DNA from: Janthinobacterium saanense
GTDB lineage: Bacteria > Pseudomonadota > Gammaproteobacteria > Burkholderiales > Burkholderiaceae_D
Length of the DNA: 35,438 nt
Direction of reading: 5' to 3'
Assembly (NCBI RefSeq): GCF_014200675.1
Contig: NZ_JACHCI010000033.1
Span: forward strand, 1-35,438
In this document: in pieces, positions 24,011 to 33,224 of the stretch
Layout: the number at the start of each line of letters is the position of its first letter
Position numbering within the stretch: the stretch's first letter is position 1
The notes under the pieces: generated by a model
The model's database searches: none
Told to the model about the DNA's origin: nothing
What the model saw: only the letters and a program-made list of their open reading frames with translations
Translations under genes and position numbers: made by a program

Positions 24011-26857
24011 TTACTTCGACGTCGTTGCCTTGGTCCCGCTCTCGCTGTCCTTGGCGACCTTGGCAAAATCGCCCGCAGTCACGATCGATACGGCTTCCGG
24101 CTTCAGGTAGTCGCGCAAGCCCTGGTTCACCTGCGCCAGGGTCAGGGCGGACACTTTCGCTTCCAGGGACTTGTCATACGCCATGGTGCGCTCTTCCGCC
24201 AGATAGCCTGCCAGTTCGCGCGCCAGGCCAGTATCTTGCGTACGGCCAACTTCTTTCGATTGCAGCCAGCCTTTTTTCGCTTCGACCAGTTCGGCTTCCG
24301 TAAAGCCATCGGCCAGTACCTTGGCGATTTCTTCGCGCAGGGCCGCTTCGACCTTGACCGTATTTTGCGGCGCGCTGATGGCATACGCCATCCAGTAACC
24401 GGCCGCCTCCCGCGACGGCACGTTCAGTTGTGAAGAAACACCGTACGACAAGCCTTCCTTCTGGCGGATGCGGTCAGCCAGACGGCTGCGCAGGGCGCCG
24501 CCACCGAGCATATGGTTAGCCATCAGCAAGGCTGGATAGACGGCAGCGTCATCCTTGAGGGGAAGCGGCTGGACCGCGAACAGCACACTGTTGGCCTTGT
24601 CCGGTGTTTCCAGGGTGATTTTCTGGCCGCTCACCGGTTTCACGGCAACCGGAATGCGCACATACGGCTGGGCTGCTTTCCAGTTGCCGTACAGGCTGGC
24701 CACTTGCGCTTTCAATGCGGCCGCATCGAAGTCGCCCACGGCGGAAAAAGTGGCATTCGAGGTGCCATAGTAGGCATCGTGGAAAGCTTTCACGTCGGCA
24801 ACCGTGACAGCTTTCAAGCTGGCCAGTTCGGCCGGCAGCGTAGCCACGTGGCGTACATGGCCTTCCGGCGTGGCGTCGAGCAGGCGGCGGAAGGCATTGA
24901 TTGCCTGCGGTTGCGGTTCAGGCAAATCCTGTTCCGCGCGGGCCACGCGCTCACGCTGCAGCTCAGCAAATTCCGTCTCGCTCAAGGCCGGTTTTTGCAG
25001 CACCTGCGCCAGCAGTTCCATCGCCGCTGGCAAGTTGTCGCGCTTGCCCACCAGCATGGCTGTTACGCCTTCCGGACCACCCTGGATATTCACTTGCGTG
25101 CCCAGCTGATCGAACTTGTCCTTGACTTCCTGGCGCGACAATTGCTCGGTACCACGCACCAGCAGGTTGGCCGTGTAAGCGCCGACGGCAGCCTTGCCGC
25201 GCAAGCTCTCTTCCGTGCCCAGTTGCAGTTTCAATACCACGCTGACCGTATTGCCCTTGGTTTTCTTCGGCAGCAAAGCGCCTTTCAAGCCATTCGGCAA
25301 GGTGAAACGCGTGGTGCGCGCTTCGATATTGTCCGGGCTGGGGTCAAACGCTTCGCCCTGCGCCACCACCGCGCGCCCCGTGTAGCCAGCCAGTTGCGGC
25401 GCCACGTCGGCATAGGCAGGCACGACGGTGCGGTCTGGCGTATCGGTCGGAATGAAGCGCCCCAGAGTGCGGTTCGAGGTTTTCAGGTATTTTTCAGCTG
25501 CTGCCTGCACTTGCGCCGCCGTCACTTTTTCAAGCTGGTCGCGCTGCAGGAAGAACAGACGCCAGTCGCCGGCCGCCAGCGATTCGGTCAGGGCGATGGT
25601 CAGGCGCGCCGTATTCGAGGTCGCCAGTTCGATCTGCTTGTGCATGTTTTGCTTCACGCGCGCCACTTCGGCGTCCGTCACCGGATGCGACTTCATGTCT
25701 TCCAGCACGGCCAGCATGGCGGCCTGAGCTGCGTCCAGGTCGCCGCCTACCGGCACCAGCGCGCCAAACAGATTGTAGCCAGGCTCCAGGTTGCTGACCG
25801 AATTGAATTCGACCTTGCTGGCCAGCTTGGTTTCCACCAGCGCCTTGTGCAAACGGCCCGATGGCGCATCGGTCAGCACTTCACCGAGCACTTCAATGGC
25901 CACCGCTTCCGGGTTGCCCGATGGCGCCACATGGTAGCCGGCGCCGACGAACTGCGTGCCGCCGCTGCGGCGCACCGTCACGGAACGCTCGCCATCCTGC
26001 ACCGGTTCGGCCGTGTAGGTCGCATCGATCACGCGCGTGGGTTTGGGTATCTTGCCAAACAAATCATTGATCTGCTTCAATACCTTGGCTTCGTCGAAGC
26101 GGCCCGCCACCATCAGCACGGCGTTATCAGGCTGGTAATACTTGTGATAAAACGCGCGCAAACGGGGAATATTGACTTGCTCGATATCGGAACGGGCGCC
26201 GATGGTCGACTTGCCATAGTTGTGCCAATCGTAGGCGACTGCCTGGATGCGCTCGCTGGTCACACGGATCGGATTGCTCTCGCCCATCTCGAACTCATTG
26301 CGCACCACCGTCATTTCACCCTTCTGGGTGGTGGGATTCCACAGGTCGTTCTGGTCGATGGCGGCGTTGACCATACGGTCTGCTTCCAGTGCCAGCATCT
26401 GGCGCAGATTGTCGTCGTTGGCCGGGAAGGTGGCGTAGTAATTGGTACGGTCGTACCAAGTGGTGCCGTTGAACTGCGCGCCCGTGGAATTCAACACTTC
26501 GACCGGGGTTTTGGTCCCCTTCTTGATGCCGAAATTGGCGCTGGGCTTGAACAGCAAATGCTCGAGCAAGTGGGCCATGCCCGTTTCGCCATAGTTTTCA
26601 TGGCGCGAACCGACCAGATAAACGATGTTGGTGGTCAGGGTAGGCTTGCTGGCGTCGGGGAACAGCAGCACGCGCAAGCCATTGGCCAGGCGGTATTCGG
26701 TAATGCCTTCGACCGAAGTGACCTTGACGGCGGCGGCAGGCGCAACGGTTTTCTGGGTCTTGACGGTTTCAGCAGGGGTGGCGGCAAAGGCCAGCGATGG
26801 CAATATGGTCGGCGACAATATGCCGGCGGCAAGCAAAAGAGCGGTAATCGGTTTCAA
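24011..26857 (-). CDS. Two-domain M16 family zinc metallopeptidase
   Basis: A 948-aa periplasmic metalloprotease of the M16 (pitrilysin) family, like those annotated as zinc proteases beside PqqL. The signal peptide ends LAFA (residue 25). The active N-terminal half carries the inverted zinc motif HLLEH (His96, Glu99, His100), and the downstream conserved block VVRNEFEMG holds the third ligand Glu. The C-terminal half repeats the fold without the HxxEH, as usual for two-domain members. The start is TTG at 26857, with AGGAAG seven bases upstream; no suitable ATG fits the signal peptide. It probably degrades peptides in the periplasm. Confidence 0.93.
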   Translation of the reverse strand: MKPITALLLAAGILSPTILPSLAFAATPAETVKTQKTVAPAAAVKVTSVEGITEYRLANGLRVLLFPDASKPTLTTNIVYLVGSRHENYGETGMAHLLEHLLFKPSANFGIKKGTKTPVEVLNSTGAQFNGTTWYDRTNYYATFPANDDNLRQMLALEADRMVNAAIDQNDLWNPTTQKGEMTVVRNEFEMGESNPIRVTSERIQAVAYDWHNYGKSTIGARSDIEQVNIPRLRAFYHKYYQPDNAVLMVAGRFDEAKVLKQINDLFGKIPKPTRVIDATYTAEPVQDGERSVTVRRSGGTQFVGAGYHVAPSGNPEAVAIEVLGEVLTDAPSGRLHKALVETKLASKVEFNSVSNLEPGYNLFGALVPVGGDLDAAQAAMLAVLEDMKSHPVTDAEVARVKQNMHKQIELATSNTARLTIALTESLAAGDWRLFFLQRDQLEKVTAAQVQAAAEKYLKTSNRTLGRFIPTDTPDRTVVPAYADVAPQLAGYTGRAVVAQGEAFDPSPDNIEARTTRFTLPNGLKGALLPKKTKGNTVSVVLKLQLGTEESLRGKAAVGAYTANLLVRGTEQLSRQEVKDKFDQLGTQVNIQGGPEGVTAMLVGKRDNLPAAMELLAQVLQKPALSETEFAELQRERVARAEQDLPEPQPQAINAFRRLLDATPEGHVRHVATLPAELASLKAVTVADVKAFHDAYYGTSNATFSAVGDFDAAALKAQVASLYGNWKAAQPYVRIPVAVKPVSGQKITLETPDKANSVLFAVQPLPLKDDAAVYPALLMANHMLGGGALRSRLADRIRQKEGLSYGVSSQLNVPSREAAGYWMAYAISAPQNTVKVEAALREEIAKVLADGFTEAELVEAKKGWLQSKEVGRTQDTGLARELAGYLAEERTMAYDKSLEAKVSALTLAQVNQGLRDYLKPEAVSIVTAGDFAKVAKDSESGTKATTSK

Positions 26858-27074
26858 GTCGGCTTCCTGATAACACTACGTTAATATAAAAAAACGAAAC
26901 AGCGCACGGTACAGACATAAGAATATTCATGGCATCAGCGCTGCGTCTTCGCCGATCAGTGAAATTATTACTCTTCAACAATTTACGGCAAGCTTGCCAA
27001 TTACGCAAGGGCTGGTCACGGGACCGTCATATGCCCGTGTTATACTCGACCGTTCCAGAACTATCTGCCTGTAT
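26858..27074. promoter_or_regulatory. Divergent intergenic region with an extended -10 promoter and a dyad
   Basis: An AT-rich stretch near 26880-26910 probably holds the M16 promoter. For the plus strand, TGTTATACT (27038-27046) is a good extended -10 element, with a start near 27053. A 6-bp inverted repeat CACGGG-N11-CCCGTG (27017-27039) overlaps it and could be an operator. Confidence 0.5.
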
Positions 27075-27386
27075 ATGAGACGAGCTCTCGTCCTGCTCTG
27101 CCTTCTTGTTTTCACCGTACTTCCCCAGGCATACGCCAGCATGGCGATCGCCAGCCCTGCCCTGTCCCAGCCTGTTGCTGCGGCCGGCGACATCGTTACG
27201 CCCACAGATTTCCAGCAGGCTGAAGACCGTTACAGCACCGAAGAACTCGATCACGATCCCATCACGCCGTCGCACGCGCTGCGCCAGGCCATGCCGTTTT
27301 ACGCCATCATCTGGCAAGCGGGACCCGGTGCACTTTCCGAAGCGGACGTGCGGCCGGCCATGCGCCCGCCGCGCGTCCGCCACTGA
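27075..27386 (+). CDS. Small exported protein of unknown function
   Basis: A 103-aa protein that I do not recognise. The signal peptide is convincing (MRRALVLLCLLVFTV, cleavage after AYA near residue 21). The mature part has an acidic section (QQAEDRYSTEELDHDPITPSHA) and a basic Pro/Arg-rich C-terminus, with no cysteine. There is no clear RBS before ATG 27075, but a good extended -10 promoter lies 29 bases upstream. It may be cotranscribed with the TerC-CBS-CorC gene 90 bases downstream. Confidence 0.6.
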   Translation: MRRALVLLCLLVFTVLPQAYASMAIASPALSQPVAAAGDIVTPTDFQQAEDRYSTEELDHDPITPSHALRQAMPFYAIIWQAGPGALSEADVRPAMRPPRVRH

Positions 27387-27476
27387 TCAGCATGCTTCAT
27401 ACATGATACGTGCCTGAGGGACTGCACCGCCAGGCAAGCTCGACACTTTTGATTTTATATTGACAAGGTTACACAC

Positions 27477-29024
27477 ATGGAATGGTTATTTGACCCGACA
27501 ATCTGGGTCGGCCTGCTGACGCTGGTCGTACTGGAAATCGTACTGGGCATCGACAACCTGATTTTCATCGCCATCCTGGCCGAGAAACTGCCGCCGCATC
27601 AGCGCGACAAGGCCAGGGTGCTGGGGCTGACCCTGGCGCTGGTCATGCGGCTGGGCTTGCTGACCCTGATTTCCTGGCTGGTGACGCTGACCACGCCGCT
27701 ATTTTCTCTCTGGCAATTCTCATTTTCAGGGCGCGATTTGATCTTGCTGGCCGGTGGCCTGTTCCTGCTGTTCAAGGCGACGACCGAGTTGCACGAACGC
27801 CTGGAAGGCGTCACGCATGCCGAAACCGGCCCCAAGGTGTATGCGGGCTTCGGCCTGGTGGTGGCGCAAATCGTCGTGCTCGACGCCGTGTTTTCGCTCG
27901 ACGCCGTGATCACGGCCGTGGGCATGGTGGACAATCTGTACGTGATGATGGCTGCCGTCATCATTTCCATCGGCGTCATGATGGCCGCCTCCAAGGTGCT
28001 GACGCGTTTTGTGAACGCCCACCCGACCGTGGTCGTGCTATGCCTGAGCTTTTTGCTGATGATCGGCCTGTCGCTGATCGCCGAAGGCCTGGGTTTCCAT
28101 ATTCCAAAAGGCTATCTGTATGCCGCCATCGGTTTCTCGATAGTGATCGAATTTTTCAATCAGCTGGCGCGCCGCAACTTCCTCAAATTGCAATCGTCGA
28201 CGCCGCTGCGCGACCGCACGGCGCAAGCGGTGCTGAGCCTGCTGGGTGGCCGCAAGGGCCGCGAAGTGGTCGAAGAGCATGAAGTGCAGGCGCAGCTCGA
28301 CACGTCGGCCTTCGGCGTGGCAGAACGCAATATGGTCAGCGGCGTACTGACCCTGGCGGAACGCTCGATCCGCTCGGTGATGACGCCGCGCGGCGATGTG
28401 TCGTGGGTGAACCTGAACGACAGCAGCGAAAAGATGCTGCAATTGCTGCGCGAAACACCGCATAGCATGATTCCCGTCTGTAATGACGACCTGGACAATG
28501 TGGTCGGCATCGCCCGCAGCAAGGATTTGATCGAAGACCTGGTGTCGCACGGCGAAATCGATCCGCTCAGCATGCGCGAAGCCATCGTCATGCCGGAAGC
28601 GGCCGGCGTCTTGAAAGCCATGGAAACCCTGAAGCGCTCGCGCGGCCAGCTGGTGCTGGTGGTCGATGAATTCGGCACCGTGCAGGGCGTGCTCACGCCT
28701 ATCGATATTCTGGAAGCCATCGCCGGCGAATTCCCCGACGAAGACGAGCAGCCCGACGTGGAAATGCTGGGCACCGATCATTGGCGCATCGACGGCGCGA
28801 CGGACTTGCATTATCTGGAGCAAGTGTTCGAAAAAGATACCCTGGTCAGCGAAGATGGCGAATACAACTCGCTGGCCGGCTACCTGCTGGCGCATTTTGA
28901 AAACATGCCGGCCGTGGGTGAAGTGCTGGAACTGGACGGTTTCCGCTACGAAATCCTGGAAGCGGACGAACGCCGCATTGCCAGCGTGGACGTGCGCCGC
29001 ATTGCGGTCGAAAACACGCTGTAG
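27477..29024 (+). CDS. TerC-CBS-CorC membrane protein (YegH/YoaE-like)
   Basis: A 515-aa inner membrane protein. The N-terminal TerC domain (about 1-215, seven helices) has the hallmark VLEIVLGIDNLIFIAILAEK and the second acidic motif VVLDAVFSLDAVI, conserved residues implicated in metal ion handling. A CBS domain pair (about 300-425) with RSVMTPRGDVSW and VLVVDEFGTVQGVLTPIDILE follows, and a CorC/HlyC domain (about 435-512) closes the protein. The closest E. coli architectures are YegH and YoaE. It probably exports Mn2+ or another cation, sensing nucleotides through the CBS pair. The RBS is weak (AAGG). Length and domain order are normal. Confidence 0.93.
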   Translation: MEWLFDPTIWVGLLTLVVLEIVLGIDNLIFIAILAEKLPPHQRDKARVLGLTLALVMRLGLLTLISWLVTLTTPLFSLWQFSFSGRDLILLAGGLFLLFKATTELHERLEGVTHAETGPKVYAGFGLVVAQIVVLDAVFSLDAVITAVGMVDNLYVMMAAVIISIGVMMAASKVLTRFVNAHPTVVVLCLSFLLMIGLSLIAEGLGFHIPKGYLYAAIGFSIVIEFFNQLARRNFLKLQSSTPLRDRTAQAVLSLLGGRKGREVVEEHEVQAQLDTSAFGVAERNMVSGVLTLAERSIRSVMTPRGDVSWVNLNDSSEKMLQLLRETPHSMIPVCNDDLDNVVGIARSKDLIEDLVSHGEIDPLSMREAIVMPEAAGVLKAMETLKRSRGQLVLVVDEFGTVQGVLTPIDILEAIAGEFPDEDEQPDVEMLGTDHWRIDGATDLHYLEQVFEKDTLVSEDGEYNSLAGYLLAHFENMPAVGEVLELDGFRYEILEADERRIASVDVRRIAVENTL

Positions 29025-29044
29025 ATCACAACTTGTAACAAAAC

Positions 29045-29065
29045 GGCAAGCGTGCCGCGCTTGCC
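29045..29065 (+). terminator. Hairpin after the TerC gene (possible terminator)
   Basis: Perfect 8-bp stem GGCAAGCG / CGCTTGCC with a 5-base loop, 20 bases past the stop. There is no T-run, so termination may be partial; the next gene follows after 39 bases. Confidence 0.5.
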
Positions 29066-29104
29066 ATACCGTATGCTGGGGTCTGCCACATCAGGAGATT
29101 CCCA

Positions 29105-29653
29105 ATGACACCTTCCTTGCTACGTTTGACCTTGCTGGCCTGCGCTGCGCTGGCCAGCCAGGCCCACGCCCAGACGCCTGCCCCCGTGATCAAGCCGGGG
29201 CTATGGCAAATCGACAATCAGATGAGTTCGCCCGACGCCGCCACCAACAACGCCATGTCCATGGTGTTGCAGCAGCTGGGCAACCTGCCACCGGATCAGC
29301 GCAAGAACCTGGAAGCGATGGCCGCCAGCAACGGCGTGGCCATGCCCACCGTGGGCGCCGATGGGGCCGTGCGCGTGACGGCCTGCGTGACGCCGGCCAT
29401 GGCCGCGCGCCAGCAAATCCCTACCGGACAGCCCGGAAATTGCCAGTCGAACAATGTTCCGGTAGCCGGCGGCATGAACGTGGCGTTCAGCTGCACCAAT
29501 CCCAAATCGAGCGGCACCGGCAAGGTGGTGTTCAACGGCGACCAGGCTTTCAATATGCAATTGAACGTGACGACCAGCGCACGCGGCACGCCGGAACAGG
29601 TGAATGTGGCCAGCACGGGCAAGTGGCTAGGAAGCACCTGTCAAAAACCATAA
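29105..29653 (+). CDS. DUF3617 family periplasmic protein
   Basis: A 182-aa exported protein. The signal peptide ends QAHA before QTPAP (residue 22). The mature start, KPGLWQIDNQMSS, is the DUF3617 hallmark, and the spaced cysteines (TACVTP, GNCQSNN, SCTNPK, STCQKP) are also typical. The function is unknown. The RBS CAGGAG lies six bases upstream. It is probably monocistronic or reads on from the TerC gene. Confidence 0.88.
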   Translation: MTPSLLRLTLLACAALASQAHAQTPAPVIKPGLWQIDNQMSSPDAATNNAMSMVLQQLGNLPPDQRKNLEAMAASNGVAMPTVGADGAVRVTACVTPAMAARQQIPTGQPGNCQSNNVPVAGGMNVAFSCTNPKSSGTGKVVFNGDQAFNMQLNVTTSARGTPEQVNVASTGKWLGSTCQKP

Positions 29654-29664
29654 TGTACGACGCA

Positions 29665-29695
29665 TGACAAAACCGTCGCGCAGCAGGTTTTGTCA
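29665..29695. terminator. Hairpin between convergent DUF3617 and porin genes
   Basis: Perfect 10-bp stem TGACAAAACC / GGTTTTGTCA with an 11-base loop, 11 bases after the DUF3617 stop and 7 bases after the porin stop on the other strand. It is likely a bidirectional terminator, though the T-run is short. Confidence 0.65.
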
Positions 29696-29702
29696 GGTGT
29701 CA

Positions 29703-30791
29703 TCAAAAACCGTGACGGAAACCCATATTGAAGGCCGAGTCCCCACGGCCCGCATCGCTGGCATTGCCCACCGTGTAATGGGCGCCGTTCTTGTTGCGGA
29801 TCTTGGCGTAGGACGCGTAGAAATCGCTGCGCTTCGATAGTGCATAGGTCAGGCCCACGGCAAACTGGGTAGCGTCGCGGTTGGCCAGGTCGCGGTCATC
29901 CTTGTGCACATACGAGGCCAGCAGCTTGAAGCCGCTCACGGGCACCGACACGCCCAATAACGTATCGCGGCTGTCCGAAGACGACATCGACAGCGCCAGC
30001 GAGCTGTAGGCATTGCTGGGGTCCCATGGCGAACTGCCATAACCCTTGTTCACGCCGACGGCAGCAAAGGCCGTGGCCACGCCCAGGTCGACATTCGCCG
30101 CCACCAAAGTATTGCGCGCCGACATGTCGATCGAGGGAGCACTGCTGGTGGCCAGGATCAGGCTATTCTTGCGCTGGTGCGACACGCTGATATTCACGGC
30201 GCCGGCCGAGTAGCCGATGGTGGCGCCATAGGCGCGGTTATTCGCGCTGCTATAGGGTGTCTCGCCGAAACTGTAGATGGCCGACGCGCTGATGCCGCGC
30301 AAGGCCGGCGTGACGTATTTGACAGTGTTGTCGTAGCGTTTCACGCTGTAGCCAGCCAGATTGCTGGCGCTGCCCGCCATGCCGCCCTTGAACGGGTCGG
30401 CCACATCGGTCAGGGCCAGGTATTGCGGGTTGTACTGGCGGCCCAGGGTCAGGGCGCCCAAACGGCTGTCCAGGCCCACATAGGCCTGGCGGCCGAACAA
30501 GCGGCCATCCTGGTCCGACTGGCCCGTATCGTTGAGCACGCCCGCTTCCAGCGTATAGACGGCGGCCACATCATTGCCCAGGGCTTCACGGCCCTGCACG
30601 CCCAGGCGCGAGCCGGAGGCGACACCGCCCGAGACCTTGCTGCTGGCGCAATCGCTGGTACAGCCGCGTTCGGCCACGATGCCCGCATCGAGCACGCCAT
30701 AGACGGTGGCGCTGGAGCCTGTCTGGGCCTGCGCCGATAGCGCACATGGCCCGAATCCCATCACAGCAAGCGCGAAATACGAAGGCTTCAT
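29703..30791 (-). CDS. Gram-negative porin (Burkholderiales type)
   Basis: A 362-aa outer membrane trimeric porin of the general bacterial porin family. The signal peptide ends AQAQ before TGSS. The mature start, SSATVYGVLDAGIV, is the typical first strand, and GGVASGSRLGVQGREALG, RQAYVGLDSRLGALTLGRQY and the C-terminal aromatic end GMGFRHGF-type (here FNMGFRHGF) are diagnostic; the terminal Phe is needed for Bam recognition. An extracellular-loop cysteine pair (CTSDC) is present near residue 43. The start ATG at 30791 is chosen to fit the signal peptide; the RBS is weak. A perfect FNR/ANR-type box lies 41 bases upstream, so expression likely responds to oxygen. Confidence 0.93.
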   Translation of the reverse strand: MKPSYFALAVMGFGPCALSAQAQTGSSATVYGVLDAGIVAERGCTSDCASSKVSGGVASGSRLGVQGREALGNDVAAVYTLEAGVLNDTGQSDQDGRLFGRQAYVGLDSRLGALTLGRQYNPQYLALTDVADPFKGGMAGSASNLAGYSVKRYDNTVKYVTPALRGISASAIYSFGETPYSSANNRAYGATIGYSAGAVNISVSHQRKNSLILATSSAPSIDMSARNTLVAANVDLGVATAFAAVGVNKGYGSSPWDPSNAYSSLALSMSSSDSRDTLLGVSVPVSGFKLLASYVHKDDRDLANRDATQFAVGLTYALSKRSDFYASYAKIRNKNGAHYTVGNASDAGRGDSAFNMGFRHGF

Positions 30792-31115
30792 GATAAATAT
30801 CTCGGTGACGTGAAAAGAAAACTTCCCGGTATTGATCAAGATCAAGCACGCTGTGCATTACGACCTTAGTGTCACTTTATCCTCCCTTTTTAGCAAGCAA
30901 TCTGTGCGGTGCACAACAGAAAACCCAGCCTAGCCCCGGAAAGGGCGTCGCATACTGACAACAGACAAATAGTGACCATGATTGCGTCTTTTGCTGCAAA
31001 ATAAGGGAAAAAGCAGAGCCTGTCTTGCATCAAGGTTCGTTGCCGAACGTTGCGTGATTTGACGCAGGCAGTACACTACTGGTTTTACCGACAGCGGCTC
31101 GCCCGTTTTTCCTGC
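30792..31115. promoter_or_regulatory. Intergenic region between porin and gcr-family gene
   Basis: About 320 bases. Apart from the FNR-type box near the porin, I see a small hairpin (GTTCG-TTGC-CGAAC, near 31035-31048) just upstream of the gcr-family gene and no gene. Confidence 0.4.
30832..30845 (-). promoter_or_regulatory. FNR/ANR-type box upstream of the porin gene
   Basis: TTGAT-CAAG-ATCAA, an exact match to the FNR/ANR consensus TTGAT-N4-ATCAA. It lies 41-54 bases before the porin ATG, so close that it probably overlaps the promoter; repression or a short-leader activation are both possible. Confidence 0.65.
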
Positions 31116-33224
31116 ATGCTAGCTATCCTCGAACGCATTGATCCCTACACCAGCAACATCGACTTGCTGGTGGAATTATTTAACTCACTGCGTCCCAAGC
31201 GACCGCACGACAGCGCCACCGCCATCGCCAATGTGCGCACCCTGCGCCAACTGCTCAAAGGCAACCCCGACCAAGCCCGCGCCCTGCATGAATACGTGCT
31301 GCGCGTGCTGGCCGCGCGCCGCCACGCCAGCCTCTACACCGACATCGGCGTGCTGTCGAACAGCGGCTTTTTTACCGAACTGAAACGCCGCATCGCCTAC
31401 CGCATGCTGCCGCCCGCGCTGGGCGATGAATACCTGAACGACGCGCTCGACCAGGTGCTGTACCTGAAAACCGATTACCTCTGGATCAGCAATGTGCCGG
31501 CCGCCGACTGGCTGGAACTGTTCGATGTGCTGACGGCAGACGAGATCGAACTGGCTGTGGGCGATGGCAATATCATGCTGCCCGGCATGCTCGACGCCAT
31601 CCGCACCCTGTCCTACCGCGTCTGCGCGATGGGCCTGGAACCGGAATTGACACGTTTCCATAATGAAATCGAAGTCTTCCAGTCGCCGTTCATGGTGCAA
31701 AACACGGAAGTGAACGCCTACCTCGATGCCTACACCAAACTGTTGCATGGCGATCCTGAGCCAATCGAAGATGCGCGCCATTTGCTGGTGATGCTGGACC
31801 AGTGCGACGCCGTGATCGCCAAGATACGCAAGAAAGCCTTGTACCAGGGCACCAGCATTCCCCTCACCTATCTGCTGGTGGCCCTGGCGCAAAGCATAGA
31901 CCGCTTGCGCAAACTACTGTTCCTGGTCGATACCAGCGGCGAACTGCCCGGCTCGCCCAATGTCGATATCGCCGCCGTGACGGTGGACGCCACGCAAGAT
32001 TTAATCGACGCGCTCCCCATCAGCCGCCGCCGCGCGGGCGCCGTCTCGCTGGCACTGGAACTGATCAGCGCGCACAACAACAAATACAAGGTCAGCGACC
32101 TGTTTTCCGACAATATCAACTTGCTGGCCCGTAACGTAACGGAAAACGCCAGCCGCACCGGTGAGCACTACATCGCGGAAAACCGCCGTGAAATGGGCGC
32201 CATGTTCCTGTCGTCGGCGGGCGCCGGCGTGATCATCGGCTTCATGGCGCTGTTCAAGATATTGATGTCGTATTTGCGCTCGGCGCCACTGGTCGAAGCC
32301 TTCATGTTCAGCATGAATTACTCGGTCGGCTTCATGTTCATCCACCTGCTGCACTTCACGGTGGCCACCAAGCAACCAGCCATGACGGCCTCGCGCATCG
32401 CCGCCGGCCTGCACAGCAAGGATGGCAGGAATATCGACCTCGACAGCATGGCGGAACTGATCACCAAAGTGTTCCGCACGCAAAACATGGCCGTGCTGGG
32501 CAACCTGGCCACGGCGATTCCCACCGCCTGGCTGATCGCCCTGGGTTATAAGGCGATCACCGGCCATCACCTCGTGTCGCCCGACAAGGCCATGCACTTG
32601 CTGCACGATATAGACCCGATCGGCACGCCGGCCGTGTTTTACGCCATGATCGCCGGCGTATGCCTGTTCGTGGCCGGCCTGATTTCGGGCTACTATGACA
32701 ACCAGGCCCTGTACACGCGCTGGGCCCAGCGCATCGCGCAATTACGCGGCCTGGGCCGTGTGATCGGCCAGGAAAGGCTGCAGCGCCTGGGCCTGTATCT
32801 GGAAAACAACCTCGGTGGTTTGATGGGTAACTTCTATTTCGGTATCTTGCTGGGCACCATAGGCACCCTGGGTTTCCTGGTGGGCCTGCCCATCGATATC
32901 CGCCACATCACTTTCTCGGCAGCCAACTTCGCCACCGCCCTGGTGGGACTCGATCACCACATGAGCTGGCAACTGGCCGTCAAATCGCTGTCCGGCATCT
33001 TCGCCATCGGCACGGCCAACCTGCTGGTCAGCTTCGGCCTGGCGCTGTGGGTCGCCCTGCGTTCGCGCCAGGTACGTTTCAAGCATGGCGTGCAATTGCT
33101 GAAAATCCTCGGCAAGCGTTTCCTGAGGTCACCCATCACCTTCTTCTTCGGTAGCAAAAATCCGCCGCCACCGGCACTGGCCGATGAATCGGCCGGCGCC
33201 TCACCACCCAGAGGCCACAAATGA
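31116..33224 (+). CDS. Gcr-type 'site-specific recombinase' family membrane protein (PF10136)
   Basis: A protein of about 702 aa matching the family named site-specific recombinase (SpecificRecomb, gcr). The N-terminal half is soluble and helical (SLRPKRPHDSATAIANVRTL near the start). From about residue 365 it has some six hydrophobic helices (for example GAGVIIGFMALFKILMSYL and FGILLGTIGTLGFLVGLPI). I see neither a tyrosine- nor a serine-recombinase active site, so the family name is probably misleading and a membrane function is more likely. The start is uncertain: ATG 31116 has no RBS, and TTG 31050 in the same frame has AAGG further upstream. Its last four bases overlap the cardiolipin-synthase-like gene, which suggests a joint role in phospholipid or envelope biology. 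Confidence 0.82.
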   Translation: MLAILERIDPYTSNIDLLVELFNSLRPKRPHDSATAIANVRTLRQLLKGNPDQARALHEYVLRVLAARRHASLYTDIGVLSNSGFFTELKRRIAYRMLPPALGDEYLNDALDQVLYLKTDYLWISNVPAADWLELFDVLTADEIELAVGDGNIMLPGMLDAIRTLSYRVCAMGLEPELTRFHNEIEVFQSPFMVQNTEVNAYLDAYTKLLHGDPEPIEDARHLLVMLDQCDAVIAKIRKKALYQGTSIPLTYLLVALAQSIDRLRKLLFLVDTSGELPGSPNVDIAAVTVDATQDLIDALPISRRRAGAVSLALELISAHNNKYKVSDLFSDNINLLARNVTENASRTGEHYIAENRREMGAMFLSSAGAGVIIGFMALFKILMSYLRSAPLVEAFMFSMNYSVGFMFIHLLHFTVATKQPAMTASRIAAGLHSKDGRNIDLDSMAELITKVFRTQNMAVLGNLATAIPTAWLIALGYKAITGHHLVSPDKAMHLLHDIDPIGTPAVFYAMIAGVCLFVAGLISGYYDNQALYTRWAQRIAQLRGLGRVIGQERLQRLGLYLENNLGGLMGNFYFGILLGTIGTLGFLVGLPIDIRHITFSAANFATALVGLDHHMSWQLAVKSLSGIFAIGTANLLVSFGLALWVALRSRQVRFKHGVQLLKILGKRFLRSPITFFFGSKNPPPPALADESAGASPPRGHK

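Noticed and set aside
24512..26884. 790-aa plus-strand open frame opposite the M16 peptidase
   Set aside because: Shadow of a strongly supported gene in GC-rich DNA; its protein is His/Arg/Gln-rich with no family pattern. The same applies to long frames opposite pbpC and A2M.
29653..29668. TGTACG half-site after the DUF3617 gene
   Set aside because: The opposite half (ATGACA) has three mismatches, it lies downstream of genes rather than upstream, and it overlaps a terminator hairpin.
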